Shown: positions 53,594 to 62,332, counted from the stretch's first letter. The stretch: 64,000 bases of DNA from Comamonadaceae bacterium UBA4962 (GCA_002397315.1 DHAE01000006.1:91993-155992); one strand, 5' to 3'. Notes: a model not told the origin generated them from the sequence alone. Numbers and translations are program-made.

Positions 53594-55390
53594 ATGGAAA
53601 TCTCCAGGGCCGAACTCTCCTCGGCATCCACCGCTGCGCAGGCGGCCGGCTCCCCGTCTTCTTCCGCTACCCAGGACCTCATGGGGTCCGAGATCCTCAT
53701 CAAGTCGCTGCAGGCCGAAGGCGTGCAGTACATCTGGGGCTATCCGGGCGGCGCCGTCCTCTACATCTACGACGCGCTCTACAAGCAGGACACCATCCAG
53801 CACGTGCTGGTGCGGCACGAGCAGGCCGCGGTGCATGCGGCCGACGGCTATGCGCGGGCGACCGGCGAAGTCGGCGTGGCGCTGGTGACCTCCGGCCCCG
53901 GGCTGACGAACGCCGTGACCGGCATCGCCACCGCCTACATGGATTCCATCCCCATGGTGATCGTCTCCGGCCAGGTGCCCACGCCGGCGATCGGCCTGGA
54001 CGCCTTCCAGGAATGCGACACCGTGGGCATCACCCGCCCGATCGTCAAGCACAACTTCCTGGTGAAAGATCCGCGCGACCTCGCGGCCACCATGAAGAAG
54101 GCCTTCCACATCGCGCGCACCGGCCGGCCCGGCCCCGTGGTGGTCGACATCCCGAAGGACGTCTCCTTCAAGAAGGTGCCCTACCACGGCTACCCGCAGA
54201 GCGTCGAAATGCGCTCCTACAACCCGGTGCGCAAGGGCCACGGCGGCCAGATCCGCAAGGCGCTGCAGCTGCTGCTCACCGCCAAGCGCCCCTACATCTA
54301 CACCGGCGGCGGCGTGCTGCTCGGCAACGCCACGCAGGAGCTGCGCACCCTGGTGGACATGCTGGGCTACCCGGTCACCAACACCCTGATGGGCCTGGGC
54401 GCCTATCCCGCGAGTTCCCCGAAGTTCCTGGGCATGCTGGGCATGCACGGCACGATCGAGGCCAACAACGCGATGCAGAACTGCGACGTGCTGCTGGCCG
54501 TGGGCGCGCGCTTCGACGACCGCGTGATCGGCAACCCCAAGCACTTCGCGCAGAACGACCGCAAGATCATCCACGTCGACATCGACCCGTCGAGCATCTC
54601 CAAGCGCGTGAAGGTCGACGTGCCGATCGTTGGCGACGTCAAGGACGTGCTCACCGAGCTGATCTCGATGATCCGCGAGTCCACGGTGCGCCCGGACGCT
54701 GGCGCGCTGGCCTCCTGGTGGGACACGATCGAAGGCTGGCGCCGCCGCGACTGCCTCAAGTACGACCGGGGCAACCAGGACGTCATCAAGCCGCAGTTCG
54801 TCGTCGAGACGCTGTGGAACATGACCAAGGACGCGGACACCTACGTGACCTCCGACGTCGGCCAGCACCAGATGTGGGCGGCGCAGTACTACCGTTTCGA
54901 CGAGCCGCGGCGCTGGATCAATTCCGGCGGGCTGGGCACCATGGGCGTGGGCATTCCCTACGCGATGGGCATCAAGCTGGCCAAACCGCAGAGCGAGGTG
55001 TTCTGCATCACGGGCGAAGGCTCGGTGCAGATGAACATCCAGGAGCTCTCGACCTGTCTGCAGTACAACACGCCGATCAAGATCTGCTCGCTCAACAACC
55101 GCTACCTGGGCATGGTCCGCCAGTGGCAGGAGATCGAGTACTCCGGTCGCTACAGCCACAGCTACATGGACGCGCTGCCCAACTTCGTGAAGCTCGCCGA
55201 GGCCTACGGGCACGTCGGCCTGCTCATCGAGCGGCCGCAGGACGTGGAGCCCGCGCTGCGCGAGGCCCGCAGGCTGAAGGACCGCACGGTGTTCCTCGAC
55301 TTCCGCACCGACCCCACCGAGAACGTGTTCCCGATGGTGCAGGCCGGCAAGGGCATCACGGAGATGCTGCTGGGCTCGGAGGATCTCTGA
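53594..55390 (+). CDS. ilvB: Acetolactate synthase, large (catalytic) subunit
   Basis: 598 residues. ThDP enzyme of valine, leucine and isoleucine synthesis, joining pyruvate with pyruvate or 2-oxobutyrate. The Gly-rich GYPGGAVLYIYDALY and catalytic Glu in VRHEQAAVHAADGYARATG lie at the N-terminus. The FAD/middle domain comes next, then the ThDP motif from GEGSVQMNIQEL to NNRYLGMVRQWQ. An N-terminal Ser/Ala tail (1-33) precedes the domain. The ATG at 53594 is chosen; a TTG two codons earlier is also in frame. No Ile/Val/Leu-rich leader peptide was found in the 293-base upstream gap. Confidence 0.97.
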   Translation: MEISRAELSSASTAAQAAGSPSSSATQDLMGSEILIKSLQAEGVQYIWGYPGGAVLYIYDALYKQDTIQHVLVRHEQAAVHAADGYARATGEVGVALVTSGPGLTNAVTGIATAYMDSIPMVIVSGQVPTPAIGLDAFQECDTVGITRPIVKHNFLVKDPRDLAATMKKAFHIARTGRPGPVVVDIPKDVSFKKVPYHGYPQSVEMRSYNPVRKGHGGQIRKALQLLLTAKRPYIYTGGGVLLGNATQELRTLVDMLGYPVTNTLMGLGAYPASSPKFLGMLGMHGTIEANNAMQNCDVLLAVGARFDDRVIGNPKHFAQNDRKIIHVDIDPSSISKRVKVDVPIVGDVKDVLTELISMIRESTVRPDAGALASWWDTIEGWRRRDCLKYDRGNQDVIKPQFVVETLWNMTKDADTYVTSDVGQHQMWAAQYYRFDEPRRWINSGGLGTMGVGIPYAMGIKLAKPQSEVFCITGEGSVQMNIQELSTCLQYNTPIKICSLNNRYLGMVRQWQEIEYSGRYSHSYMDALPNFVKLAEAYGHVGLLIERPQDVEPALREARRLKDRTVFLDFRTDPTENVFPMVQAGKGITEMLLGSEDL

Positions 55391-55502
55391 TCCGCTGACG
55401 GCCTGGCCTCGCGGGGCCGCGGCCCCGCAGGCCGCGCTCCCCCATCCTGCTTCCCGCGTTCCCTCCGCCTCTCCGGGCGGCACCCTTCGACGAATCTATT
55501 GC

Positions 55503-55541
55503 CTGCCGAGCCTGGGTCTTACCGGTCCCAGGGGAGGGCAG
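55503..55541 (+). promoter_or_regulatory. Structured leader before ilvH (ilvH RNA motif-like)
   Basis: CTGCC (55503-55507) pairs with GGCAG (55537-55541). After a small internal loop, CCTGGG (55511-55516) pairs with CCCAGG (55527-55532) around TCTTACCGGT. This two-stem element ends 21 bases before the ilvH start, in the 172-base gap after ilvB. A conserved 'ilvH RNA motif' is known upstream of ilvH in betaproteobacteria, and position and lineage match. Identity with that motif is a recollection, not a search result. Confidence 0.6.
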
Positions 55542-55562
55542 CGAAAAGAGGAATCCTCAGTC

Positions 55563-56054
55563 ATGAAACACATCATCGCCGTTCTGCTGGAGAACGAGCC
55601 GGGCGCGCTGTCGCGCGTGGTGGGCCTGTTCTCGGCCCGCGGCTACAACATCGAATCGCTAACCGTGGCGCCCACCGAGGATGCATCGCTCTCGCGCATG
55701 ACCATCCAGACCACGGGATCCGACGACGTCATCGAACAGATCACGAAGCACCTGAACCGCCTCATCGAGGTCGTGAAGGTGGTCGACCTCACCGAAGGCT
55801 CCTACACCGAGCGCGAGCTCATGATGGTGAAGGTGCGCGCCGTGGGCAAGGAGCGCGAGGAGATGAAGCGCATGGCCGACATCTTCCGCGGCCGCATCAT
55901 CGACGTGACCGAAAAAAGCTACACGGTCGAACTCACCGGCGACCAGTCCAAGAACGACGCGTTCCTGCAGGCGATCGACCGCACCGCCATCCTCGAGACC
56001 GTGCGCACCGGCGCCTGCGGCATCGGCCGCGGCGAGCGCATCCTCCGCGTCTGA
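55563..56054 (+). CDS. ilvH: Acetolactate synthase, small (regulatory) subunit
   Basis: 163 residues, standard IlvH length. The N-terminal ACT domain (1-78: LLENEPGALSRVVGLFSARGYNIESL) binds valine for feedback control. The C-terminal domain (about 80-163) has ELMMVKVRAVGKEREEMKRMADIFRGRIIDV. It activates the IlvB catalytic subunit. The ATG at 55563 follows GAGGAATC. The gene is 172 bases after ilvB and 59 bases before ilvC, all on the same strand. A structured leader lies directly before it. Confidence 0.97.
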   Translation: MKHIIAVLLENEPGALSRVVGLFSARGYNIESLTVAPTEDASLSRMTIQTTGSDDVIEQITKHLNRLIEVVKVVDLTEGSYTERELMMVKVRAVGKEREEMKRMADIFRGRIIDVTEKSYTVELTGDQSKNDAFLQAIDRTAILETVRTGACGIGRGERILRV

Positions 56055-56113
56055 CCGAGCCCGGCGCAACCCATTACTTCTTTTCTCTACCGATTCAACC
56101 TGGAGCCCACAAC

Positions 56114-57130
56114 ATGAAAGTTTTCTACGACAAGGACTGTGACCTGAGCCTGATCAAGGGCAAGACCGTGGCCATCATCGGCTACGGCAGCCAAGGCCAC
56201 GCGCACGCTCAGAACCTCAACGACAGCGGCGTGAAGGTCGTGGTCGGCCTGCGCAAGGGCGGCGCGTCCTGGGACAAGGTCGGCAAGGCCGGCCTGACGG
56301 TGCTCGAAGTGAACGAGGCCGTGAAGGCCGCCGACGTCGTCATGATCCTGCTGCCCGACGAGCAGATCGCCGAGGTCTACAAGAACAACGTCGAGCCGAA
56401 CATCAAGCAGGGCGCCTCGCTGGCGTTCGCCCACGGCTTCAACGTGCACTACAACCAGGTCGTGCCCCGCGCCGATCTGGACGTGTGGATGGTGGCCCCG
56501 AAGGCTCCCGGCCACACCGTGCGCAACACCTACACCCAGGGCGGCGGCGTGCCCCACCTGGTGGCCGTGCACCAGGACCAGTCCGGCAAGGCCCGTGACC
56601 TGGCCCTCTCCTACGCCATGGCCAACGGTGGCGGCAAGGCCGGCATCATCGAGACCAACTTCAAGGAAGAGACCGAGACCGACCTGTTCGGCGAGCAGGC
56701 CGTGCTGTGCGGCGGCGCGGTCGAGCTGATCAAGATGGGCTACGAAACCCTGGTCGAAGCCGGCTACGCCCCGGAAATGGCCTACTTCGAATGCCTGCAC
56801 GAGCTCAAGCTCATCGTGGACCTGATCTACGAAGGCGGCATCGCCAACATGAACTACTCGATCTCGAACAACGCCGAGTTCGGCGAGTACGTGACGGGCC
56901 CCGAGGTCATCAACGAAGAGTCGCGCAAGGCGATGCGCAATGCGCTCAAGCGCATCCAGAACGGCGACTACGCCAAGATGTTCATCCAGGAAGGCCGCCT
57001 GAACTACCCGAGCATGACGGCCCGCCGCCGCAACACGGCCGACCACAGCATCGAAGTGGTGGGCAACAAGCTGCGCGCCATGATGCCCTGGATCGCCAAG
57101 AACAAGCTCGTGGACCAGACCCGCAACTGA
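56114..57130 (+). CDS. ilvC: Ketol-acid reductoisomerase, NADP-dependent class I
   Basis: 338 residues, short class I form. The Rossmann motif GYGSQGHAHAQNLNDSG is at the N-terminus and the NADPH-binding loop VVGLRKGGASW follows. Metal ligands lie in GEQAVLCGGAVELIK and ETLVEAGYAPEMAYFECLHELKLIVDLIYEGG. It converts acetolactate or acetohydroxybutyrate to the dihydroxy acid. The ATG at 56114 has GGAG 10 bases upstream. A strong terminator at 57180-57215 ends the ilv transcript. Confidence 0.98.
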   Translation: MKVFYDKDCDLSLIKGKTVAIIGYGSQGHAHAQNLNDSGVKVVVGLRKGGASWDKVGKAGLTVLEVNEAVKAADVVMILLPDEQIAEVYKNNVEPNIKQGASLAFAHGFNVHYNQVVPRADLDVWMVAPKAPGHTVRNTYTQGGGVPHLVAVHQDQSGKARDLALSYAMANGGGKAGIIETNFKEETETDLFGEQAVLCGGAVELIKMGYETLVEAGYAPEMAYFECLHELKLIVDLIYEGGIANMNYSISNNAEFGEYVTGPEVINEESRKAMRNALKRIQNGDYAKMFIQEGRLNYPSMTARRRNTADHSIEVVGNKLRAMMPWIAKNKLVDQTRN

Positions 57131-57179
57131 TTCCCGCAGTGCTTGCCGCCGCGGTGCCCGTGCGCCGCGCGCTCCGAAG

Positions 57180-57215
57180 AAGGCCACCCTCGGGTGGCCT
57201 TCCTGCTTTTCTTTT
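57180..57215 (+). terminator. Intrinsic terminator after ilvC
   Basis: AAGGCCACCC (57180-57189) and GGGTGGCCTT (57192-57201) form a perfect 10-bp stem, so the loop is very tight or the last pairs open. A T-rich tail with CTTTTCTTTT follows. It is 50 bases after the ilvC stop and separates ilv from pssA. Confidence 0.85.
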
Positions 57216-57343
57216 GCGAGGAGGGCGGCGGAGCGCTCTACACTGCGGGGTTTTCCGCCTACGCCACTGGACCTTATGCCTATGAAGCCACTCGTTGAAT
57301 GCGCCGCTGCGGCCCGCGCCGCCGCACCGTGCCGGGGGCGCGA

Positions 57344-58180
57344 ATGATGCAGGGCGGCAAGGACCTGCACGACACCCCGGGCGTGATGACGCGCAAGCGC
57401 CGCAAGGGCATCTACATCCTTCCCAACCTGTTCACGCTCGCGGCGCTGTTCGGCGGCTTCTACGCCATCGTGATGGCGATGAACGGCCGTTTCGACCTCG
57501 CGGCGGTCGGCGTGTTCTGCGCCATGGTGCTCGACAGCCTGGACGGGCGCGTCGCGCGCATGACCAACACGCAGAGCGCCTTCGGCGAGCAGATGGATTC
57601 GCTCTCCGACATGGTGTCGTTCGGCGCCGCGCCGGCGCTGATCGCCTACGAATGGGCGCTCAAGGGCCTGGGTCGCTGGGGCTGGATCGCCGCCTTCGTC
57701 TACTGCGCCTGCGCGGCGCTCCGGCTCGCGCGGTTCAACGTCAACACCACCGTGGTGGACAAGCGGTATTTCCAGGGGCTGCCGTCCCCGGCGGCGGCGG
57801 CCCTGGTGGCGGGCTTCATCTGGCTCATGACGGAGCTGGGCATCGTGCGCGGCATGGACGCCTGGATGGAATGGCGGCACATCTGCTGGCTGATGTTCGC
57901 GGTCACTTTGTACGCGGGCCTCACGATGGTCACCAACGTGCCGTTCTACAGCTTCAAGGACATCCAGATGAAGCGCAGCGTGCCGTTCGCCACGATCGTG
58001 CTGATCGCCCTGGGCATCGCCGTGGTCAACATCCATCCGCCCACGGTGCTCTTCGGCGTGTTCGTGCTGTATGGCCTGAGCGGCTACGGCGTCTATGCCT
58101 GGCGCAAGGCCAAGGGCCAGCACAGCAGCGTCATCAGCATCTCCACGGACGAGCCGGACGAGCGCGGCCTGCACAAGTGA
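57344..58180 (+). CDS. pssA: CDP-diacylglycerol-serine O-phosphatidyltransferase
   Basis: 278 residues. The CDP-alcohol phosphotransferase motif DSLDGRVARMTNTQSAFGEQMDSLSD matches DGx2ARx8Gx3Dx3D. There are about seven to eight membrane segments, beginning with IYILPNLFTLAALFGGFYAI. It makes phosphatidylserine, the precursor of phosphatidylethanolamine, at the inner membrane. The ATG at 57344 (MMQGGKD) is chosen; a start at 57299 adds 15 Arg-rich residues. The gene lies between ilvC and leuA, a common order in this lineage, though its product is unrelated to amino acid synthesis. Confidence 0.95.
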   Translation: MMQGGKDLHDTPGVMTRKRRKGIYILPNLFTLAALFGGFYAIVMAMNGRFDLAAVGVFCAMVLDSLDGRVARMTNTQSAFGEQMDSLSDMVSFGAAPALIAYEWALKGLGRWGWIAAFVYCACAALRLARFNVNTTVVDKRYFQGLPSPAAAALVAGFIWLMTELGIVRGMDAWMEWRHICWLMFAVTLYAGLTMVTNVPFYSFKDIQMKRSVPFATIVLIALGIAVVNIHPPTVLFGVFVLYGLSGYGVYAWRKAKGQHSSVISISTDEPDERGLHK

Positions 58181-58344
58181 GGGCCGGGCCGGCGCGCCGG
58201 ACGGCTGTGCTACATTGCCCCGCACGCGACCGCCGTCCCTGACGCCGAGCCTCCCTCCAGCCCCGCCGCAGGCCTGGCTGCGATGCAGTGCGGCGCGACG
58301 GGACGAGGCGGGCACGCCCGAGAAACGACGGACGACCCCGCAAG

Positions 58345-58375
58345 GGCCCGCATGCCCCCAGGCAGCGGGCCTTTT
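58345..58375 (+). terminator. Terminator-like hairpin between pssA and leuA
   Basis: GGCCCGC (58345-58351) pairs with GCGGGCC (58365-58371), followed by TTTT (58372-58375). It lies 165 bases after pssA and 68 bases before leuA. It could be a distal pssA terminator or a leuA attenuator. The T run is short. Confidence 0.55.
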
Positions 58376-58443
58376 GCTTGCCGCCGCACGTCCGGCCCCG
58401 CCGGGGCGGCGCGTGGCCGCGATACGAACCACAGGAGCACACG

Positions 58444-59982
58444 ATGGCAGACAAGCTGATCATTTTCGACACCACCCTGCGCGATGGCGAACAGTCGCCC
58501 GGCGCCTCGATGACGCGGGACGAGAAACTGCGCATCGCCCGCCAGCTCGAGCGGCTGAAGGTGGATGTGATCGAGGCGGGCTTCGCGGCCAGCTCGAACG
58601 GCGACTTCGAGGCCGTGCAGTCGATCGCCCAGGCGATCAAGGATTCGACGGTCTGTTCGCTCTCGCGTGCCAACGACCGCGACATCGCGCGCGCCGCCGA
58701 GGCGCTGAAGGACGCGCAGAGCGCGCGCATCCATACGTTCATCGCCACCAGCCCGCTGCACATGGAAAAGAAGCTCCGCATGACGCCGGAGCAGGTGCTG
58801 GAGCAGGCGAGGCAGTCCGTGCGCTTCGCGCGCAACCTGGTGGGCGACATCGAATTCAGCCCCGAAGACGGCTACCGCAGCGAGCCGGACTTCCTCTGCC
58901 GCGTGCTGGAGGCGGTGATCGCCGAGGGTGCGACCACGATCAACGTGCCCGACACCGTGGGCTACGCCGTGCCCGAGCTGTACGGCCATTTCATCAAGAC
59001 GCTGCGCGAGCGCATTCCGAACAGCGACAAGGCGGTGTGGTCGGTGCACTGCCACAACGACCTGGGCATGGCGGTGGCCAATTCGCTGGCTGGCGTGAAG
59101 ATCGGCGGCGCGCGCCAGGTGGAGTGCACCATCAACGGCCTGGGCGAGCGCGCCGGCAACTGCTCGCTCGAGGAAATCGTCATGGCCGTGAAGACGCGCC
59201 GCGACTACTTCGGCCTGGACCTGGGCATCGACACCCAGCACATCGTCGCCGCCAGCCGCATGGTCAGCCAGACCACCGGCTTCGTGGTGCAGCCCAACAA
59301 GGCCGTGGTGGGCGCCAACGCATTCGCGCACGCGAGCGGCATCCACCAGGACGGCGTGCTCAAGGCGCGCGACACCTACGAGATCATGCGCGCCGAGGAC
59401 GTGGGCTGGACGGCCAACAAGATCGTGCTCGGCAAGCTGAGCGGCCGCAACGCCTTCAAGCAGCGCCTGCAGGACCTGGGCGTACAGCTGGAGAGCGAGG
59501 CGGACGTGAATGCGGCCTTCCTGCGCTTCAAGGAGCTGGCCGACCGCAAGAGCGAGATCTTCGACGAGGACATTCTCGCGCTGGTGAGCGGCGAGTCGGC
59601 CGCCGGGGAGGACGAGCGCTATGGTTTCGTGTCGCTCGCGCAGCGCAGCGAGACGGGCGAGCGGCCCCACGCCACCGTGGTGTTCACGGTCGACGGCAAG
59701 GAGGTGCACGGCAATTCGGACGGCAACGGCCCGGTCGATGCCTCGCTCAAGGCGATCGAATCGCACGTGCGCAGCGGCGCCGAAATGGTGCTCTATTCGG
59801 TGAACGCGATCAGCGGATCCACGGAGAGCCAGGGCGAGGTGACGGTGCGCCTGCAGAACAGCGGCCGCGTGGTGAACGGCGTGGGCGCCGATCCGGACAT
59901 CGTCGTCGCGTCAGCCAAAGCGTACCTCAGTGCGTTGAACAAGCTGCAAAGCAAGGCCGACCGCGTGGCCGCCCAGGGTTGA
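58444..59982 (+). CDS. leuA: 2-isopropylmalate synthase
   Basis: 512 residues, long LeuA form with the regulatory domain. The TIM-barrel start has FDTTLRDGEQSPGASM, and metal/catalytic motifs HCHNDLGMAVANS and NGLGERAGNCSLEE. The linker HASGIHQDGVLK and the C-terminal leucine-sensing domain (about 390-512) end with GADPDIVVASAKAYLSALNKL. It condenses acetyl-CoA with 2-oxoisovalerate, the first step of leucine synthesis. The ATG at 58444 is chosen. A terminator-like hairpin precedes it, but I found no Leu-rich leader peptide. A strong terminator follows at 60108. Confidence 0.98.
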   Translation: MADKLIIFDTTLRDGEQSPGASMTRDEKLRIARQLERLKVDVIEAGFAASSNGDFEAVQSIAQAIKDSTVCSLSRANDRDIARAAEALKDAQSARIHTFIATSPLHMEKKLRMTPEQVLEQARQSVRFARNLVGDIEFSPEDGYRSEPDFLCRVLEAVIAEGATTINVPDTVGYAVPELYGHFIKTLRERIPNSDKAVWSVHCHNDLGMAVANSLAGVKIGGARQVECTINGLGERAGNCSLEEIVMAVKTRRDYFGLDLGIDTQHIVAASRMVSQTTGFVVQPNKAVVGANAFAHASGIHQDGVLKARDTYEIMRAEDVGWTANKIVLGKLSGRNAFKQRLQDLGVQLESEADVNAAFLRFKELADRKSEIFDEDILALVSGESAAGEDERYGFVSLAQRSETGERPHATVVFTVDGKEVHGNSDGNGPVDASLKAIESHVRSGAEMVLYSVNAISGSTESQGEVTVRLQNSGRVVNGVGADPDIVVASAKAYLSALNKLQSKADRVAAQG

Positions 59983-60081
59983 TGCCGGCAGGCGCACGGA
60001 AAACCCCGTGCGGCCTCCGGTAATTCCCCTGTGACCGTGTCGACACATGCCGGCACGCTGGCGGGGCGAGAAGTGCTTTCT

Positions 60082-60087
60082 TATAAT
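60082..60087 (+). promoter_or_regulatory. Perfect -10 hexamer TATAAT before the terminator at 60108
   Basis: TATAAT matches the sigma-70 -10 consensus in an otherwise GC-rich genome. A good -35 is not visible at 17 or 18 bp (about TGGCGG or CTGGCG). Transcription from here would begin near 60094 and meet the terminator about 14 bases later. Confidence 0.45.
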
Positions 60088-60107
60088 TGAGTCTCTTCAT
60101 TGAGAAG

Positions 60108-60142
60108 GTCGCGCAAGATATTGATCTTGCGCGACTTTTTTT
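60108..60142 (+). terminator. Strong intrinsic terminator/attenuator before the D,D-carboxypeptidase
   Basis: GTCGCGCAAGAT (60108-60119) and ATCTTGCGCGAC (60124-60135) are perfect 12-bp arms with an ATTG loop, followed by seven T. It is 126 bases after the leuA stop and 47 bases before the carboxypeptidase start. It may end the leuA transcript, attenuate the next gene, or end a short RNA begun at the TATAAT box. Confidence 0.92.
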
Positions 60143-60188
60143 GTGTAAGTACACTCTCTCACACATTTTTGCCGCCTGGAGCACCCCG

Positions 60189-61295
60189 ATGCTAGAACGC
60201 TGCCGTCCCGTCCCCCGGCTCATCCATGCACTGGCTTTCTGTGCGTTGAGCCTTGCGCTGGCGGCGCCTGGGGCGCATGCGGCCGAGCGCAAAGGCGCGG
60301 GGGCGAAGAAGCCGGCCGCGGCCAGCGCCAAGCAGCAGCGCAGCGCGTCGCGCTCGACGAAGGCGGTGCCGCGCAAGGCGGTTGCGCGGGTCAAGGCCAC
60401 GCGGTCCGTGGCGGCCAGCGCCAGGCTCGCTCCGCGCGTCGCGGCCATCGTGCCCGAGCGCCAGTCCTTCGGCCAGGTGGCCGGCCTGCACACGGTCACC
60501 GATCCGCTCGATCTGAAATCCAGCGTCGCACTGGTGATCGACCAGGAAACCCACGAGGTGCTGCTCAGCAAGAACGACCATGCGGTGCTGCCAATCGCCT
60601 CGCTGACCAAGCTCATGACGGGCCTGCTGATCTCGCAGGCCAAGCTGCCGATGGACGAAGCCATCACGATCACGCAGGACGACGTCGACACCGAGAAATT
60701 CAGCAGCTCGCGCCTGGCCGTGGGCACCACGCTCACCCGCGGCGAGATGCTGCACCTGGCGCTCATGTCCAGCGAGAACCGGGCGGCGCATGCGCTCGGC
60801 CGCACCTTCCCCGGCGGGCTCGCCGTGTTCGTGGAACACATGAACGCCAAGGCCAAGCTGCTCGGCATGACGGACACGCGCTACGTGGAGCCCACGGGCC
60901 TCTCCAGCCGCAACCAGTCCAGCGCGCGCGACCTCGCCACCTTGGTGAACGTGGCGCATTCCGATCCGCTGCTGCGCGAGCTCACCACTTCGCCCGGCTA
61001 TGAAGTGGCCGTCGGCCGCCGCACGCTGCACTACAACAACACCAATCGCCTGGTGAAGAATCCCGCCTGGGAGATCGGCCTGCAGAAGACGGGCTACATC
61101 TCCGAGGCCGGCCGCTGCCTCGTGATGCAGGCGCACGTCGCCGGCCGCAAGCTCATCATGGTGTTCCTGGATTCGGCCGGCAAGTTCAGCCGCCTGGGCG
61201 ACGCCGAGCGGGTGCGCAGCTGGGTCGAGAAGCTGCCTTCGCTGGGCGCACCGGGCACCCTGCATGCAGGCGGCGGAGTGGCCAAGCTCGACTGA
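60189..61295 (+). CDS. D-alanyl-D-alanine carboxypeptidase/endopeptidase (PBP5/7 type)
   Basis: 368 residues. After a signal peptide (LIHALAFCALSLALAAPGAHA) comes a basic Ala/Lys-rich spacer (32-88). The serine peptidase domain (about 105-355) has all three active-site motifs: SLTK (Ser 138, Lys 141), SEN (195-197) and KTG (300-302). It trims peptidoglycan side chains or cross-links in the periplasm. There is no PBP5-like C-terminal membrane helix, so a PBP7 (PbpG)-like endopeptidase is more likely. The ATG at 60189 has TGGAG upstream. The terminator/attenuator at 60108-60142 may control it. Confidence 0.92.
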   Translation: MLERCRPVPRLIHALAFCALSLALAAPGAHAAERKGAGAKKPAAASAKQQRSASRSTKAVPRKAVARVKATRSVAASARLAPRVAAIVPERQSFGQVAGLHTVTDPLDLKSSVALVIDQETHEVLLSKNDHAVLPIASLTKLMTGLLISQAKLPMDEAITITQDDVDTEKFSSSRLAVGTTLTRGEMLHLALMSSENRAAHALGRTFPGGLAVFVEHMNAKAKLLGMTDTRYVEPTGLSSRNQSSARDLATLVNVAHSDPLLRELTTSPGYEVAVGRRTLHYNNTNRLVKNPAWEIGLQKTGYISEAGRCLVMQAHVAGRKLIMVFLDSAGKFSRLGDAERVRSWVEKLPSLGAPGTLHAGGGVAKLD

Positions 61296-61445
61296 GCTGC
61301 CGACCCGCGCACAATCCGATGGGCCATGCACCGCGAGGTGCATGGCCCGAATTGTTTTGGAGAGCGGGTCGGGCAGGCGTGAAGTCCCAGGACCGACCGC
61401 GGGGCCACCGCGCGGCCGTGCGCGTGGCGGCGGCCCGCCTGACTC

Positions 61446-62264
61446 CTACCGGTGGGCAGGGCCGGTTTCTGCGTCTCTGGCAGCCCTGGCACGGCGGTAG
61501 CCCAGTGCCGTGGAAATCTCGTCCGCCGTGGCCTGCAGCTTGGGCAGCCAGTTCTCGTCCAGGCGATCCGCCGGGGCGGAAATCGACAGTCCGGCCACGA
61601 GCTGGGCCTGGTCGTCGTACACGCCGGCCGCCATGCAGCGCACGCCGAGTTCGAGTTCCTCGTTGTCGCGGGCGATGCCGTACTGGCGCGCCTGGCCCAG
61701 CTCCCGCTCCAGCACGGGCAGCTGCGTGATGCTGTTGCGGGTGTGGCCTGCCAGGCCGGTGCGCATCGCGTAGGCGCGTACGCGCTGCGGATCGTCGGCC
61801 GCCAGGAACAGCTTGCCGGTGGAGGTCAGGTGCAGCGGGGCCCGGCCGCCGATGGCGCGCACCACCTGCATGCCGGAGCGCTCGCTGTAGGCGCGCTCCA
61901 CGTAGACGATCTCGTCGCCCTGGCGCATGCTGAGGTTGACGGGCTGCTGCGTGAGCTTGTGCAGGCTGCGCATGGGCAGCAGGGCCGCGTCGCGCACGCT
62001 CAGCCGCGCCTTGACGAGGTTGCCGAGCTCCAGCAGGCGCATGCCGAGCCGGTAGCTGCCCGACTCGGGCCGGTCGACGAACCGGCCGAGGGTGAGGTCA
62101 TTGAGGATGCGATGGGCCGTGGAAGGATGCAGCCCGGTCTTCTCGCTGATTTCCTTCAGCGGGATGGCTTCCTCTCGCGAGGCCAGCACGTCGATGAGGG
62201 TGAACATGCGCTCCAGCACCTGCACGCTGGGTTTGGAAGAGGCGCCTGCGTCGTCTTTTTTCAT
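61446..62264 (-). CDS. IclR family transcriptional regulator
   Basis: 272 residues. The winged HTH (QVLERMFTLIDVLASREEAIPLKEISEKTGLHPSTAHRILNDLT, about 20-70) is followed by the IclR effector domain (100-260) with RSGMQVVRAIGGRAPLHLTSTGKLFLA and ELGVRCMAAGVYDDQAQLVAGLSISAP. The ATG at 62264 is chosen over one six codons upstream. No target operon is adjacent: upstream is bpt on the same strand, downstream the convergent carboxypeptidase. A palindrome directly before it suggests autoregulation. Confidence 0.93.
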   Translation of the reverse strand: MKKDDAGASSKPSVQVLERMFTLIDVLASREEAIPLKEISEKTGLHPSTAHRILNDLTLGRFVDRPESGSYRLGMRLLELGNLVKARLSVRDAALLPMRSLHKLTQQPVNLSMRQGDEIVYVERAYSERSGMQVVRAIGGRAPLHLTSTGKLFLAADDPQRVRAYAMRTGLAGHTRNSITQLPVLERELGQARQYGIARDNEELELGVRCMAAGVYDDQAQLVAGLSISAPADRLDENWLPKLQATADEISTALGYRRARAARDAETGPAHR

Positions 62265-62283
62265 GGTTCTCGGCCAAGGCAAT

Positions 62284-62308
62284 ATTCCATAATTTTATCT
62301 TATGAAAT
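62284..62308. promoter_or_regulatory. Inverted repeat before the IclR gene, probable operator
   Basis: ATTCCATAA (62284-62292) and TTATGAAAT (62300-62308) are inverted with one mismatch around a 7-base TTTTATC centre. It is an AT-rich island in GC-rich DNA, 19 bases upstream of the IclR start. Size and position suit an IclR dimer site and would give autoregulation. Both are inferences. Confidence 0.5.
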
Positions 62309-62332
62309 GCCAAGCCGCAGGCGCGCCCCAGT

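Noticed and set aside
57276..57347. A 23-codon frame overlapping the pssA start by ATGA
   Set aside because: The overlap looks like coupling, but the product is Ala/Arg-rich, there is no strong ribosome-binding site, and it is too short to judge.
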